A stretch of 64,000 bases of DNA from Cladobotryum mycophilum. Lineage: Eukaryota > Ascomycota > Sordariomycetes > Hypocreales > Hypocreaceae. Of the stretch, positions 33,935 to 44,205 are shown piece after piece. The notes under the pieces are model-generated. The model was not told the origin of the DNA. It saw nothing but the letters and a program-made list of their open reading frames with translations, and did no database searches. The position numbers and the translations under genes are program-made. Where the stretch lies: the NCBI GenBank assembly GCA_036429605.1, contig JAVFKD010000004.1:186001-250000 (forward strand), given 5' to 3'. How positions within the stretch are numbered: the stretch's first letter is position 1; every line of letters begins with the position of its first letter.

Positions 33935-35013
33935 TCAGTTGCACTTCCAATACTTGGATGCTCTGTCAGCTTGTTGACCGCAAAGATATTGACCGTATAT
34001 CAGATACTTACACAATCGGCTTGGCAACCTGGTGTATCTACATCACGACAGATACTCGACTCCTTTCGACACTTTTCGCAAGCGTTCGGAGGGAGTGGGC
34101 TGCAGTACTGTCCCTGTAGTTTGCCAGTCAGGTTAGCCCCGTCTCTCTTAGTTACAGACCTCTTGTTCATCAGAAAACAGACAAAACTTACGCAAGCCAT
34201 TTCTTCGCATTTCTTCCGTTTTGCTGCATCGGTGTATTCTTTGCAATAAGGTAAAAACTTGTCGCTGCATTGCTGACATTTTTGGACACGAGTCGGACAG
34301 TGACCAGCGTATTCTCCCACCGGAAGATCGTAGTATCTGCCCGTCGCATCATCAGTGCAATCGCCATAACCGCAAGGGCTTGTGCCAGAAACAGCACACA
34401 AAGTGCCCCCACTATCAGATATCTTGCAAGTTTTCTTTACCGGCTATGTTAGCTTTCTTTTGCCAGCGAGAAGGAGGATACCTGATACTTACTCCAAAGT
34501 TATCAATACAGCCGTGTGAAGTGCGTCTACAATCAGAGCGCACACTCTAGATTTTTGGGTCATGTCAGAACTTCGCTTGTAGTCAAACATGGTTATGATA
34601 GCCGGCAACTTACACAAGGGTCCTATCGTCATGTTAGCTTTACTCGGCATATGGCATGCATTTTCGAGCGGGTGAAACTTACAGCGGGACCACGCTTGTC
34701 CTGTGGTTTACCAGCCATATTAGCGATCGGCGTTCTAGTCGGTCGTGGTCAGTTACTTACGCATTGAAGCTTGCACGCAGCACCCTTTAGCAGGTCAGAA
34801 GTGTCAGCAGCCTAATCGGAACTCAGGTTTGTTGTCATGGGGTCGGATGACTACCTTGTTCTGCAGTGGCGTCAGCATAAAATGCACTCGGGTTCAATCT
34901 TGAGTTTTATTTCAAGAATTACATACCGGTTCCAATTGTTGGGCCTGTCTCATCTCCGTTGCTAGACTTGAGCCAAGTCCGCAAATAGAAAGGAAAAGCA
35001 CTGTGACCTTCAT
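33935..35013 (-). CDS. Micro-exon cysteine-rich secreted protein, copy 2
   Basis: Nine exons, in gene order: 34927-35013, 34855-34860, 34761-34811, 34683-34700, 34614-34622, 34493-34546, 34192-34443, 34012-34113, 33935-33943. All are multiples of three with phase-0 GT-AG introns of 43-78 bases. The product is about 195 residues: signal peptide MKVTVLFLSICGLGSSLA, then NK, DLLKGAACKLQC, DKRGPA, DPC, a CRRTSHGCIDNFG block, a large exon with CAVSGTSPCGYGDCTDDATG and HCPTRVQKCQQC, then QYCSPLPPNACEKC. It ends with a three-codon exon (Cys-Asn-stop). The 6-nt exon AACAAG is identical in copy 1. The frame is intact throughout. Function unknown. Confidence 0.75.
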
Positions 35014-36267
35014 TTTCGTATCCAAAACGTGTGCAAGCAGTCAAAAGTCAATGGCGTCGGGTGCAGTCTGTCCAGGATCGTGCCTCTGTTCTTCTGGCTA
35101 CCGGATGAAGTGTAACGGATTCCTTGTGGGACTTGGCTACTTTTGTAGTCCTCCATACCTATGGAGTCCTTCTCAGGGCTCTTCTACGAGCGCATGGCTG
35201 GGCATACTGATCGTCAGACGCTTTACCTATATCTCAGTAGGCCGTGCTTGTTTAGCTGTGTAATGCGTCTATCATCCTCTTATTGTGTAAGATTGGTGGC
35301 AAACGTTTCAAACTAATTAACCATTGCCTCCGAGCGTCACGATTTTGCTGCTTGAATGATATGATATATCGTAAAAACTCAGCTACTTCAGACAGTTTCA
35401 TAGCCTAGGCCGTCCATCTTACCATATGTTAGTACTATATAGGCAAAGAGTGATAGAGAGACATGCGAAAGTAAAGGCCACTGTCTTAGCAAGTCAGTCT
35501 AAGCTGTCCCAAGCACCCGAGTTTGTACAGCATTCATTAGTGTACGTGAGACATGCTGATGTATTTTATGCCTCTTCTCGTCCGGTAGCCAAAGTCCCCG
35601 ACTGACGTAGAGCTTGAACTGATTACTATATTCATCATAAAAAGGCATTATATAGTATAGTATTCTATGGGCTATAATAACAAGATAGTCAGGCTACTCT
35701 TTCTTGAAGAACACGGAGTACTCATACAGGCGGTCATAACCATACTTGTAAATGCACTCTCACTAAGAGATTACCATAAGTGCAAGTAAGAGTCATGAAT
35801 GGGTTCAGCTCAGCTTCGGCTTGCGCGAAACACGGCACACGTGAAACACGATCTGATGAAGTACAGCTACGACGGGACAGACGTGGACTCCTCAATAAAA
35901 CACATTGACATTACGGAGTGCTACTTACTCGATCTAGACGTGGGATGCAACCTGACGTCCCGTGCCGGTCATCTGAATTTGCTACCCGGATTTGTTGAGA
36001 TTGTGAAGATCTAAACATCTATGGTTGCATCTCAAAATGGCAAGCCTCGGCTATAGATGACTAACCAAGCCAAGAGTTGGCCCAATAAGGCTAAACTCGC
36101 CGCCGTCTGCCGCCATGGAGAAATTTCTCGCCACAACCTTTTCCATCTCTGCCCCCCTCGGATTCCCTGCCAGTGCGTTTGCGTTGCATTAGTTACCTTG
36201 AACGGCGTTTGTTGGTTGTTGGCCGTTGACTCTTGGGCTGTTTCTCTGTTCAAATCTCGCCCAATTA
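35014..36267. other. Intergenic between cysteine-rich copy 2 and the Zn2Cys6 gene
   Basis: Head-to-head promoter region. Contains the motif block 35804-35854 that resembles 31513-31562. No gene seen. Confidence 0.5.
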
Positions 36268-38503
36268 ATGCCTGCTGTTAAACATCCCTGTTTGCAGTGC
36301 AAAGGTCTGTCTGCCATCTACCTTTGTCCAAAAGTTTGCGTTTTTTTGAAGTTCATCGTTTACTGACCGATATCGGCTACAGAAAAGCACGTCAAATGTA
36401 AGAGAATCCATCACTCGATTCCATACTTTATGTGTCTTTATCTACTTCATGCGGTCGGATTAACTACTGTCGCTGTTGAAGGGTGATGAGGGCCAAATTC
36501 CATGTGTTTGTTTCAACTGAAACCATGCTGACCATCCTATCACTTGCGTACAGGTGACGAGGAACGTCCCAAGTGTCGTCGATGTCAGCTCAAACTTCTT
36601 CCATGTTCCCGCCCAGCCAAGAAGACTGTCTTCCGTCATGAAGCAACCACCACAAGCTTCTCCAAGGGACAGAAGTGGGTCAACAGTGAGGTGAAACATT
36701 GTACGTATACCCATTTTTTCCTGCATGCTTCTTCATCTGCACATATTAATTTGTTGCACAGTTCGATTTCATGGTCAGGGAAGCGCTCGAGCCTCAAGTC
36801 CAGAAGAATCCGAGCGACTTCAGATACCAACCTCGACCTCTCATAGCAATCACCTACCCTGCATTATTGACCCTCATCATGAACGAGCATTACTGGCAGC
36901 ATATCCGGCGGACCAGTCGCCGCGACTAACTCACAACGCCAATGAGCATGTCCATCATAGCCCGGCTATACAGCATCACCCACAATTCGGTGACTCCGAT
37001 TCGGCTCGCCGTGATAACAGTGCTGCTGGATCGGTAGGTAGCCTTCCGACTCAACCGTATGAATCGGTACATGGTCGATTATCGACGTATCAACCCTACA
37101 GTAATAATGGCTCTACCTCGCCCTCTCCGCCGCTCCATAGCTTCAGACCCAGTGTAGCCTCCCATGAAGGTCATCCGGAGAGTCATCGCCAATTCCCTCT
37201 GACAGATGTTCAAGAGGCTTGTCTCCTGAGATACTTTGTCGAGGAGATATCGCACTGGGTAAGTACTTCTTTCAAGCTAATTGTGGTGGATGTGGATTAA
37301 CAAGACAGTTTGACTTGTGTGATGAACAAAGACATTTTCAGCTGGTCGTTCCTGTTCGGGCACGTCAACATCCACACCTTCTCAATGCCATCTTCGCCGT
37401 TGCGGCCCGCCATTTAAGTCGCCTTCCCAAGTACAAGACATCTCGGGGAATCTTGTACCATGGGCAACTCCTCCCTAAACTTAGTGAGCATGATGCGGTT
37501 GAGTACATGCTCAAGTGCATCCCTGCTCTGCGACATTTTCATGACGTCGAAGATGATGAGTACCGGGATAGCATTATTGCCACGGCTGTCATACTACGCC
37601 AGCTAGAAGAGATAGATGATGAGGAAGACTCGCAGGAAACCTTTGATGGCGAAGCCAGGGACAATAATCCCCCTCAGCAGGTAAACTTCCTCGCCATCAT
37701 AAACGCAGTCCTGCGTAGTTCCGCGTCGCACACTTTGTCTGGTCGCAGGAGCCTAGTTCAAGCGGCATACTGGATGGCTCTCAGACAGGAGATTTATCAT
37801 TCCTTCACTAGAAAACAGCCTCCACAGCTCATCCCACCCATTGACTTGTGGCAGAGCGCCTCAAATGCAAACAAGACTGTCATGCACACTGTCCAAGTTG
37901 CTAGATGGCGTTGGAAAGACGGTTCCGAACAAGAATGGGGTAAGTATAGAGTACCAGGCTCCGTCACCTCTATTAGATGACAAAGCTGACTTTCTGTAGT
38001 GAGGTTAATGGACCAGCAGGGACACCTTGAACGTGATATCCTCGCCAAGTTTCAACCCATCTTTCAACAGCCCGCAGATAAATCCAAGGGAGAGATATTC
38101 CCCACGATATGGTATGGGTCTAATATTGAGGTCACAAGCATCCAACAGGCCATCATGGCCAGGTCGGTGCTTGTCGCCGAGAACCCATTTCTGAAGTAAG
38201 TTTGGATTAGATCGCTCATGTCAGAACTGTCATCTAACCATATCCAGAAGCCAGTCGGCATCTCGCTCAAGCTGGAGACAAGCAGAGAATGATGTGCGCG
38301 GGCTTTTGTTGGAGCTATGTGGCATCGCCCTTTGTCATCCCGCTTCCCCGCCAGCGCTTCTCAATGCCGCCATTGGAATCCAGCTTTATGGTGATTTTTT
38401 CACCGATCGATATGAGCGTCAAGCCCTGAGAGGAGTGGTAGAGAAGTATCGCGACGCACGCGCGTGGCCAGTTCAGAGACTTTTAGAAATGTTCAGGGAG
38501 TAG
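36268..38503 (+). CDS. Zn2Cys6 transcription factor (ARCA-like)
   Basis: Seven exons: 36268-36304, 36383-36397, 36555-36700, 36762-37258, 37309-37939, 38000-38195, 38248-38503. The zinc cluster is split over the first three exons and reads CLQC-x6-C-x6-CRRC-x6-C after splicing, a perfect CX2CX6C...CX2CX6C pattern (about residues 8-35). A basic linker (RPAKKTVFRHE) and a Ser/Pro/His-rich region follow. The fungal regulatory middle starts with FVEEISHWFDLCDEQRHF and HPHLLNAIFAVAARHLSRL, as in ARCA-like regulators. The C-terminus is YRDARAWPVQRLLEMFRE. It should bind DNA in the nucleus; targets are unknown. It ends 68 bases from the convergent transporter gene. The frame is intact across six introns. 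Confidence 0.85.
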
Positions 38504-38571
38504 GCTCCGGATCTCGGCGTTCAATGTCTCCATCTACGGTGTCTTCAATAGCAAGATACTTGATTTCGGCA

Positions 38572-39843
38572 TCACTCTCCGTTTGCTTTTGGCCGCCATC
38601 CCTTTCCATGCCCCAATAGAGTGCCTAGGATGACGCCTCTTATTGTAAATGCAGCAAATAGCAACCACATGATGACAAGCATAACGGCGAGCACGGTAGA
38701 CCAAACTTTGAAAGCATCCGAATTCATGACCTTGCCCAATTGAACAGCCGCGGCAGTATAAACACCCTTGGAATCATTAGTAAGAAATGAACTGAAGAAA
38801 GGCGCATGTAGCAACCGGTGACTCCTTACCCAGGGGAAAATAATAGCCCATGTCGGCACCCCAAAAGGTAGGGGCGATTTTGTCTTGAGACAATGGAAGA
38901 CGTGGGAGCTGATTCTTGACACTGCGAATACCCACCAAAATGTCCCCTGGCCCCAAGCAATCAACCCTACAAACATGCTCACGTAGCCTATGGGCCCGGC
39001 TGCTTGATTTGAGAGCAGAACGGCAGAATCTGAGCCTGCGTATCGACTCAGCCGGTCTTCTAGCTTTAGTATTGCCATGCCCAAACTTTGCAAGGCGTAA
39101 CTGCTCTGTCCCCATGGCCCGCAAAGAACCATGTCTGTGTAGACCTGCCATTCCATCAATGGCTCCGAGCCTGTGCGCTTCTGCCAGGGTAGCAAAACAC
39201 ACGCCAGGAAGAGAACATCGAGACCCAATGCCAGTGGGAGGCCCAAGCCAATTTCTAGATAGGCGACGATAATCATGGGAACTTGCTGGCTTGCGCTGAG
39301 CATTGCGTATTGGCAGAGCGTTCCAGCACCAGCGGCCGAGGTCAGGGCGGCGATCAAAGGTAGTTGAGTAGTAGGTGTTAGACATTTGATGAACCCGCCC
39401 TCTTCATGAATAGAATGTATAAAGATCAATGGTAGTCCCAAGCAAGATGAAATCGCCATGCCGCAGTTGATCCACCACAGGACATATACAATTAAGCTCC
39501 ATGTATGTCCTCCCCAGCTTGGTACGACGACCATAGCTAGCATTTGGAGGGCCGAGGTGAATGCAATGGAAATACTGGCAAGGCACGCTGCTTCAGTAGT
39601 GTCGCTCAAGATGTGACGACATGCCGTCGACGGTGAGATGGCAAATCGAGTCAAATATGTGACGGAGAACAATAGTAACAGAACCATGTTGATGATCCAG
39701 AGAATAACCGATATTGTTTTCAGACCGTGGAACTGGTAGTCAAGCTGGTGTAAGACAACGGCCAGAATGCCAGTACCCTGCGGGAGGAGGAACCACGAGG
39801 AACCGAGATGTTCAATTGCGATGCTGCTGCGCGAACCCATCAT
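38572..39843 (-). CDS. TDT/SLAC1-family transporter (Ssu1/Mae1-like)
   Basis: ATG at 39843; one 63-base phase-0 intron (38767-38829, branch TTACTAATG) leaves about 402 residues. Unspliced, it also reads through because 63 is a multiple of three. Ten hydrophobic segments begin with SWFLLPQGTGILAVVLHQL, the family's first-helix signature, and the last pair reads GVYTAAAVQLGKVMNSDAF then LAVMLVIMWLLFAAFTI. The family exports sulfite (Ssu1) or moves C4-dicarboxylates (Mae1) across the plasma membrane; I cannot choose from sequence. It is convergent with the Zn2Cys6 gene, which may or may not regulate it. Confidence 0.85.
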   Translation of the reverse strand: MMGSRSSIAIEHLGSSWFLLPQGTGILAVVLHQLDYQFHGLKTISVILWIINMVLLLLFSVTYLTRFAISPSTACRHILSDTTEAACLASISIAFTSALQMLAMVVVPSWGGHTWSLIVYVLWWINCGMAISSCLGLPLIFIHSIHEEGGFIKCLTPTTQLPLIAALTSAAGAGTLCQYAMLSASQQVPMIIVAYLEIGLGLPLALGLDVLFLACVLLPWQKRTGSEPLMEWQVYTDMVLCGPWGQSSYALQSLGMAILKLEDRLSRYAGSDSAVLLSNQAAGPIGYVSMFVGLIAWGQGTFWWVFAVSRISSHVFHCLKTKSPLPFGVPTWAIIFPWVRSHRLLHAPFFSSFLTNDSKGVYTAAAVQLGKVMNSDAFKVWSTVLAVMLVIMWLLFAAFTIRGVILGTLLGHGKGWRPKANGE

Positions 39844-40500
39844 GATGGAGATGTTGTCGCATTCGAAGTCAATTAGATTTTAGGGGTAAATTAACCAGAT
39901 CTATATTTTAATAGCCTTATTGTATAAGAACATCATTTTTGGCCTTTCATTGAAAACTGGAATAAGGGAACAGTCATTTACGTCACTGGTGACGATCCAA
40001 ACGCTCGAGTCTGCACACCATGATGAATTGGAGAAGATTTGAGTGGCTACTAAATCTCAGATCCAGCCGCCAAGGATCTTATCAGTTAACATGTAGAAAA
40101 TGGCCAATAAAAGGAGCCAGTTTCGTTGGTCGCAGATTTGTATTGGTTGCAGGCTTTATAAGATAACCTGAAGATGATGTCTGCCCACAGCGTGAAGCAA
40201 CAGACCCAAGAAGCTGGCATGACAATATTATCCCTCATTTACGCTCTGAGGGGTGGAAGCACATCGAGGTTTTACAGATATCCAATATCACATTATTCGA
40301 GAGTGGCATCTTATTAATGCTTTGCGTGCATGAAGATTAAGATGGCTGTATTAACTCATGATGAAAGGGTAGACGGCGAGTACCTCAATCTAGACCCTCT
40401 TACAGTCTCTTTACATCATAGATGAAGAGTTTATTCAATTGTCTATTACTCAATGAGCGCTTTTTTTAGACGCCCAAGCGATCTATTCCTGTTGTATATT
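39844..40500. other. Intergenic
   Basis: AT-rich spacer between two minus-strand genes; no feature seen. Confidence 0.5.
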
Positions 40501-42510
40501 CTAAGGTAGACTCAACAATACTTCCCTCAACTTGTCAAACTTCGGGGCTCCAAGTCCAGTAACAGGATCCCAACCTTCTACAGCAGAGAATCCTTGGGTA
40601 CCGCAACCAGGGTTAGTTCCCTCAGTAATATCATTGAAGATTTCTGGATGGCTGTAGAGGACTGGGTTGAGAAATCCGACCGGTCCTTTGCCGTTTTTGA
40701 TACGCTCTCCGTTGATGAGCGTGATCATGGCGCCAAACGTCGGGCTCGCCGCAGATGTGCCCGAGAATTGCTGGAAGCCGCCGTCAATGCCAGTGGTGTA
40801 ATCTTGGGCAAAGACAGCCACATCTGGGAATCCTCGGACTTGCTGAGTGTCGTTATAGCGAGAGGAGTTATACTCTGGGGCGTGGTTTGCGTAGTATGTG
40901 GCGACAGCGCTGGCTTGGTAGTCTGGGAGCGGGAAGTAATTGCTGAAGCCGCCTCCAGAGGGGAAGGTATATGAAGCTACCTCTTTGTCGCCGATTTTAC
41001 CACCTTGAGGCAACCCGCTGCCGCCAACAGATGTGATCCATGGGCAAGTACCAGGATACACTACATGCAAGGTTAGTGAATGCAAAGGACTGGAGAGCTT
41101 CTTGTAACATACTTGGGTTGAATCGACCATAGCCACCGCCTGGGGGGTCCAGCCACCGTTGGGGAGTAGACAACGTCCAGTAATACCGGCCACACCATCA
41201 TCGCCAGAAGAGAATAGGACGGTGACGCCCATGAGACCAAGCTTCATGTACTCCGTGCATTCGCGGTTTCTGTAAGCAAACCCGCGGGCACTCTCAGTGC
41301 TGCCGTAAGAGACTGAGATGACGTTGGTCGCTTTCTGTGTGCCGCAGTCCGGTGGTCCCATCCATTCGCCGGGCAAAGACCCGTCATGCGGGTAAATGGC
41401 GTCCCAGTCCTTATCATCGCCGCCCTCAAAAGTGCAGTACGAGCCATCAATGGCATCAAGGAAATTGTTATTCGTCGCTGGTTGGGCAAAGTCTCCGTCG
41501 CCGACTTGGTAGAGGGTGACCTTTTGGGGATGGACAAGACCAATGGCGTAGCAAAGATCGAGATTTGACTCGCCACGGGTGCTGCTGCCATTCTCATGAG
41601 AGAAAAGGCCACCGTCGATTGCTGCGACAATTGGTGCAGTGTCATTCGGGACATTGGATGCATATGTAGAGAAAAACCCGTTCAAATCAGTCTGGTCGTA
41701 GCTCTGAGGGGCGAATTCTACGATGCCGTAGCTATTGCCCTCAACAGACTCGCCAGTCTCAGGCAGTCCATACCTAAAAATGGTCAGTTGAGTTATCGGA
41801 AAATGATCTTGGTTGTATACTTACTGTGCTCGTAGACAAGCAGGTGTAGTTGCCTGATCGCAGTGATCAAGAGAATTGGGATCCGGATTAGACGCAAGAA
41901 TGTTAATCTTGGGAGACAGGCCGTCTCGTCGACGCAATCCCGAGTCACTAGAGGCTAGCCCTCGTGTCTCAAGCTGAATTGTAGGCATGATCAAGTCGAT
42001 GTTTGACTGGATATCCTTTGGAACACTGTAGGAGTCGCATGCGACGAGTTCGATACCCTCATCATTTTTGTATGTGTAATACGTAGTCTCAAGAAGCTTC
42101 TCGGCCTCTCCAACGGTCGTATTGACTTTGATCCAGTTGCGCCCGGCGCTGGGTTTTATCGTCTTGCTGTCGATACCGCTTTGCAAGAGCCATTGAACAG
42201 TCCCCGACACAGCCTCTTGAGACGGGGCGAACATGTCAATGACATCCTGCGCAGACCAAAACTGCCCGTATCTCTCTGATCGCGGATGGGATACCTGATG
42301 GACAAATTCTTCAGCGCGATGCAAATTGCTTTGTGCAAGGCCAATGCGCAGGTCAAGAGGTGTCCCAGCAGTTGCGCGGCTTATCTTGACCCATTCTGGT
42401 GGTGTTTGATCTCTCTTTTCGTGCACAATTGATGATCGTGTAGGGTGGCCGTGGGCAATAGAGCCCAGCAGGGACGCGGCCAATGCCGCAGAAAGTGAGG
42501 CAAGTCTCAT
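40501..42510 (-). CDS. Sedolisin (S53) serine-carboxyl protease, TPP1-like, with one frameshift
   Basis: Signal peptide MRLASLSAALAASLLGSIA from ATG 42510 (the TTG at 42525 is rejected). A pro-domain of about 190 residues contains VSHPRSERYGQFWSAQDVID. The catalytic region has the Glu and Asp of GESNLDLCYA, the oxyanion Asp of FSSGDDGVAG and the catalytic Ser of SGTSAASPTFGAM; the C-terminal Ca site includes EGWDPVTGLGAPKF. Introns 41774-41824 (phase 2) and 41061-41112. Upstream of intron 2 the frame changes: a conserved Gly-rich stretch and RFNP only read with seven G in the plus-strand run 41142-41147, which has six. The enzyme should be secreted and cleave tripeptides from protein N-termini at acid pH. 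The frameshift is probably a sequence error. Confidence 0.85.
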
Positions 42511-43101
42511 ACTGTTCAACTCCAAGTGCTAAACAGAAGCAGGATGGTGATGAACATATTTTCGCAGTCCGCCATCTCGGTTTATATAAATCCTGTTATC
42601 TATATATCACACATTAATCGCGCGGTATCTCGTATTCATGAAGCACGTTTCAGGGACCCTCGGTAAAGAGTCCAATCGGCAAACTTCCTCGGTAGCAGTT
42701 CTTCGTATCGCATCTTTCACGTTACATTCGCCGATAGCGACCAGGAACATGCATAGCGATTCCGTAAGAACTGAGTTTTTAGTCTTCATGCTTATACACC
42801 CTAACCTGCTTTGGTATGATGGTATCCCGGGAGTCGGGGAATAATCATTTAGTACCTTGCTTCGGCATACCGACCTCGGAGGATTCGAGCATCGATGGGC
42901 ATGGGTAGCATCTTGCATCATCGAAGCGCGGGCCGCTTGTCAATGAGAATGGTTTGAAGAATGCTGAAAGGGAACCAGCCACAGCATTATCATACACAGT
43001 TATTATTTTATTTTTAGAATGTGTTCAAGGTTAATATTCCATCCTATATAAATCTTGTCAGAGCTACCTGAAACACACACGCCAACCCATGCCTGTTAAA
43101 T
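42511..43101. other. Intergenic upstream of sedolisin
   Basis: Promoter region of the protease; the short ORFs are not convincing. Confidence 0.5.
42581..42590 (-). promoter_or_regulatory. TATA box of the sedolisin gene
   Basis: tttatataaa, 71 bases upstream of the ATG at 42510. Confidence 0.55.
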
Positions 43102-43425
43102 CTACGCATTCAAGGGACAATTGTCGGGCACCAGCGTGAAGGTACTTTCACCAGTATTAACCTTCATATATCCTGTTATCGTATTGTACATGGCCTGATA
43201 TTCCGCCAGCAGGGACGCTTGAAGAATCTTCAATCCAAGCCCTAGAGACTGGCACTAAATGATGACCCTGTCGCCGTTGCAGATCTCGTTAATTCAGTGG
43301 GGCTTGGCTAGGTTGGAGTTCTGGCTCTTGCTGAGCCAGGTCTTCGGAGACTGAAGCGATAGGGTCCCGTTATAGACGTTACCTGCACCTTGCAGTTGGC
43401 TAACAGCCGTGTTGGCAGTATCTCC
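43102..43425 (-). pseudogene. Relic of a protein-coding exon with two in-frame stops
   Basis: One minus-strand frame gives about 107 codons of protein-like sequence ending ESTFTLVPDNCPLNA before TAG (43102-43104). Upstream it contains NVYNGTLSLQSPKTWLSK, then TGA, then INEICNGDRVII, then TAG, then LGLGLKILQASLLAEYQAM. There is no frameshift and no start codon. The two Cys and the absence of charge clusters suggest a former extracellular protein. Family not recognised. Confidence 0.5.
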
Positions 43426-44205
43426 ATTTCACTTGCGTTATGAACGTTTTCATATAAGTTGACATCTACCTACTTAGGTATACACCCGTAGATGCATCGT
43501 TGATCCAACCGTAAACCCGTCTGTCATGAACATGCTCAAAATATGAAAGAGAAATGACATACCAAATAAACCAATTCAATAGCTTGACTATAGTTTGCTC
43601 ACAACTAACACGCATTTATATAATGGTTGACACTCATCCAGATTCTAGACCGTTTATGATATTTCTTGAGGAAATATCATAATCAGGTTAGGTAGATTCG
43701 TAGTATACTACATGTAATAACGGCTGCCCAAGTTCATATATGAATGAACATGGCATCCAAGCAAGGACTTTGCATGAAAAATTAAAGCTCTAGGGTAGTC
43801 TCATGAATCTTGGAAAAACTTGAAATATCCAGCGCCACTAAGGCCTATGAACAAATGATGTTCTAGGGCGGACTGGGCTCAGCTCAATCTCACCTCCGCA
43901 GCACAGGAACTGAACACTTAAACGAGCGTGAAGACGACGTAAACAGGACTCCTCATCTCCTCATCTTTCACATTTCCAGCATCTAAACTTGTTCATTTTC
44001 GAATGCTAAAAGGAATACCCAACTCACCCATCTCAATTATCATCTACACCTGGAGCTTTGAGCAAAAAACTCTACGCCGCGCATGTTCCAAGTTCAGCGC
44101 GCCGTTAACATATTCACGGCTTCGGGGTCATCCAAGTGGCATCTTGCTTCTCCTGTCTACAATCGACATTTTATCCGATCCAGAATAATACAATCTCCGG
44201 CCGCA
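43426..44205. other. Intergenic with a perfect hairpin
   Basis: AT-rich. The hairpin at 43654-43682 is listed separately. From 43870 on it is the leader of the YdeI-like gene. Confidence 0.5.
43654..43682. repeat. Perfect 12-bp inverted repeat with 5-base loop
   Basis: ttatgatatttc, loop ttgag, gaaatatcataa. Not next to an obvious gene end except the relic ORF to its left. Confidence 0.65.

Noticed and set aside
36268..42510. A secondary-metabolite gene cluster around the Zn2Cys6 factor
   Set aside because: There is a regulator and a transporter, but no polyketide, peptide or terpene synthase or tailoring enzymes nearby.
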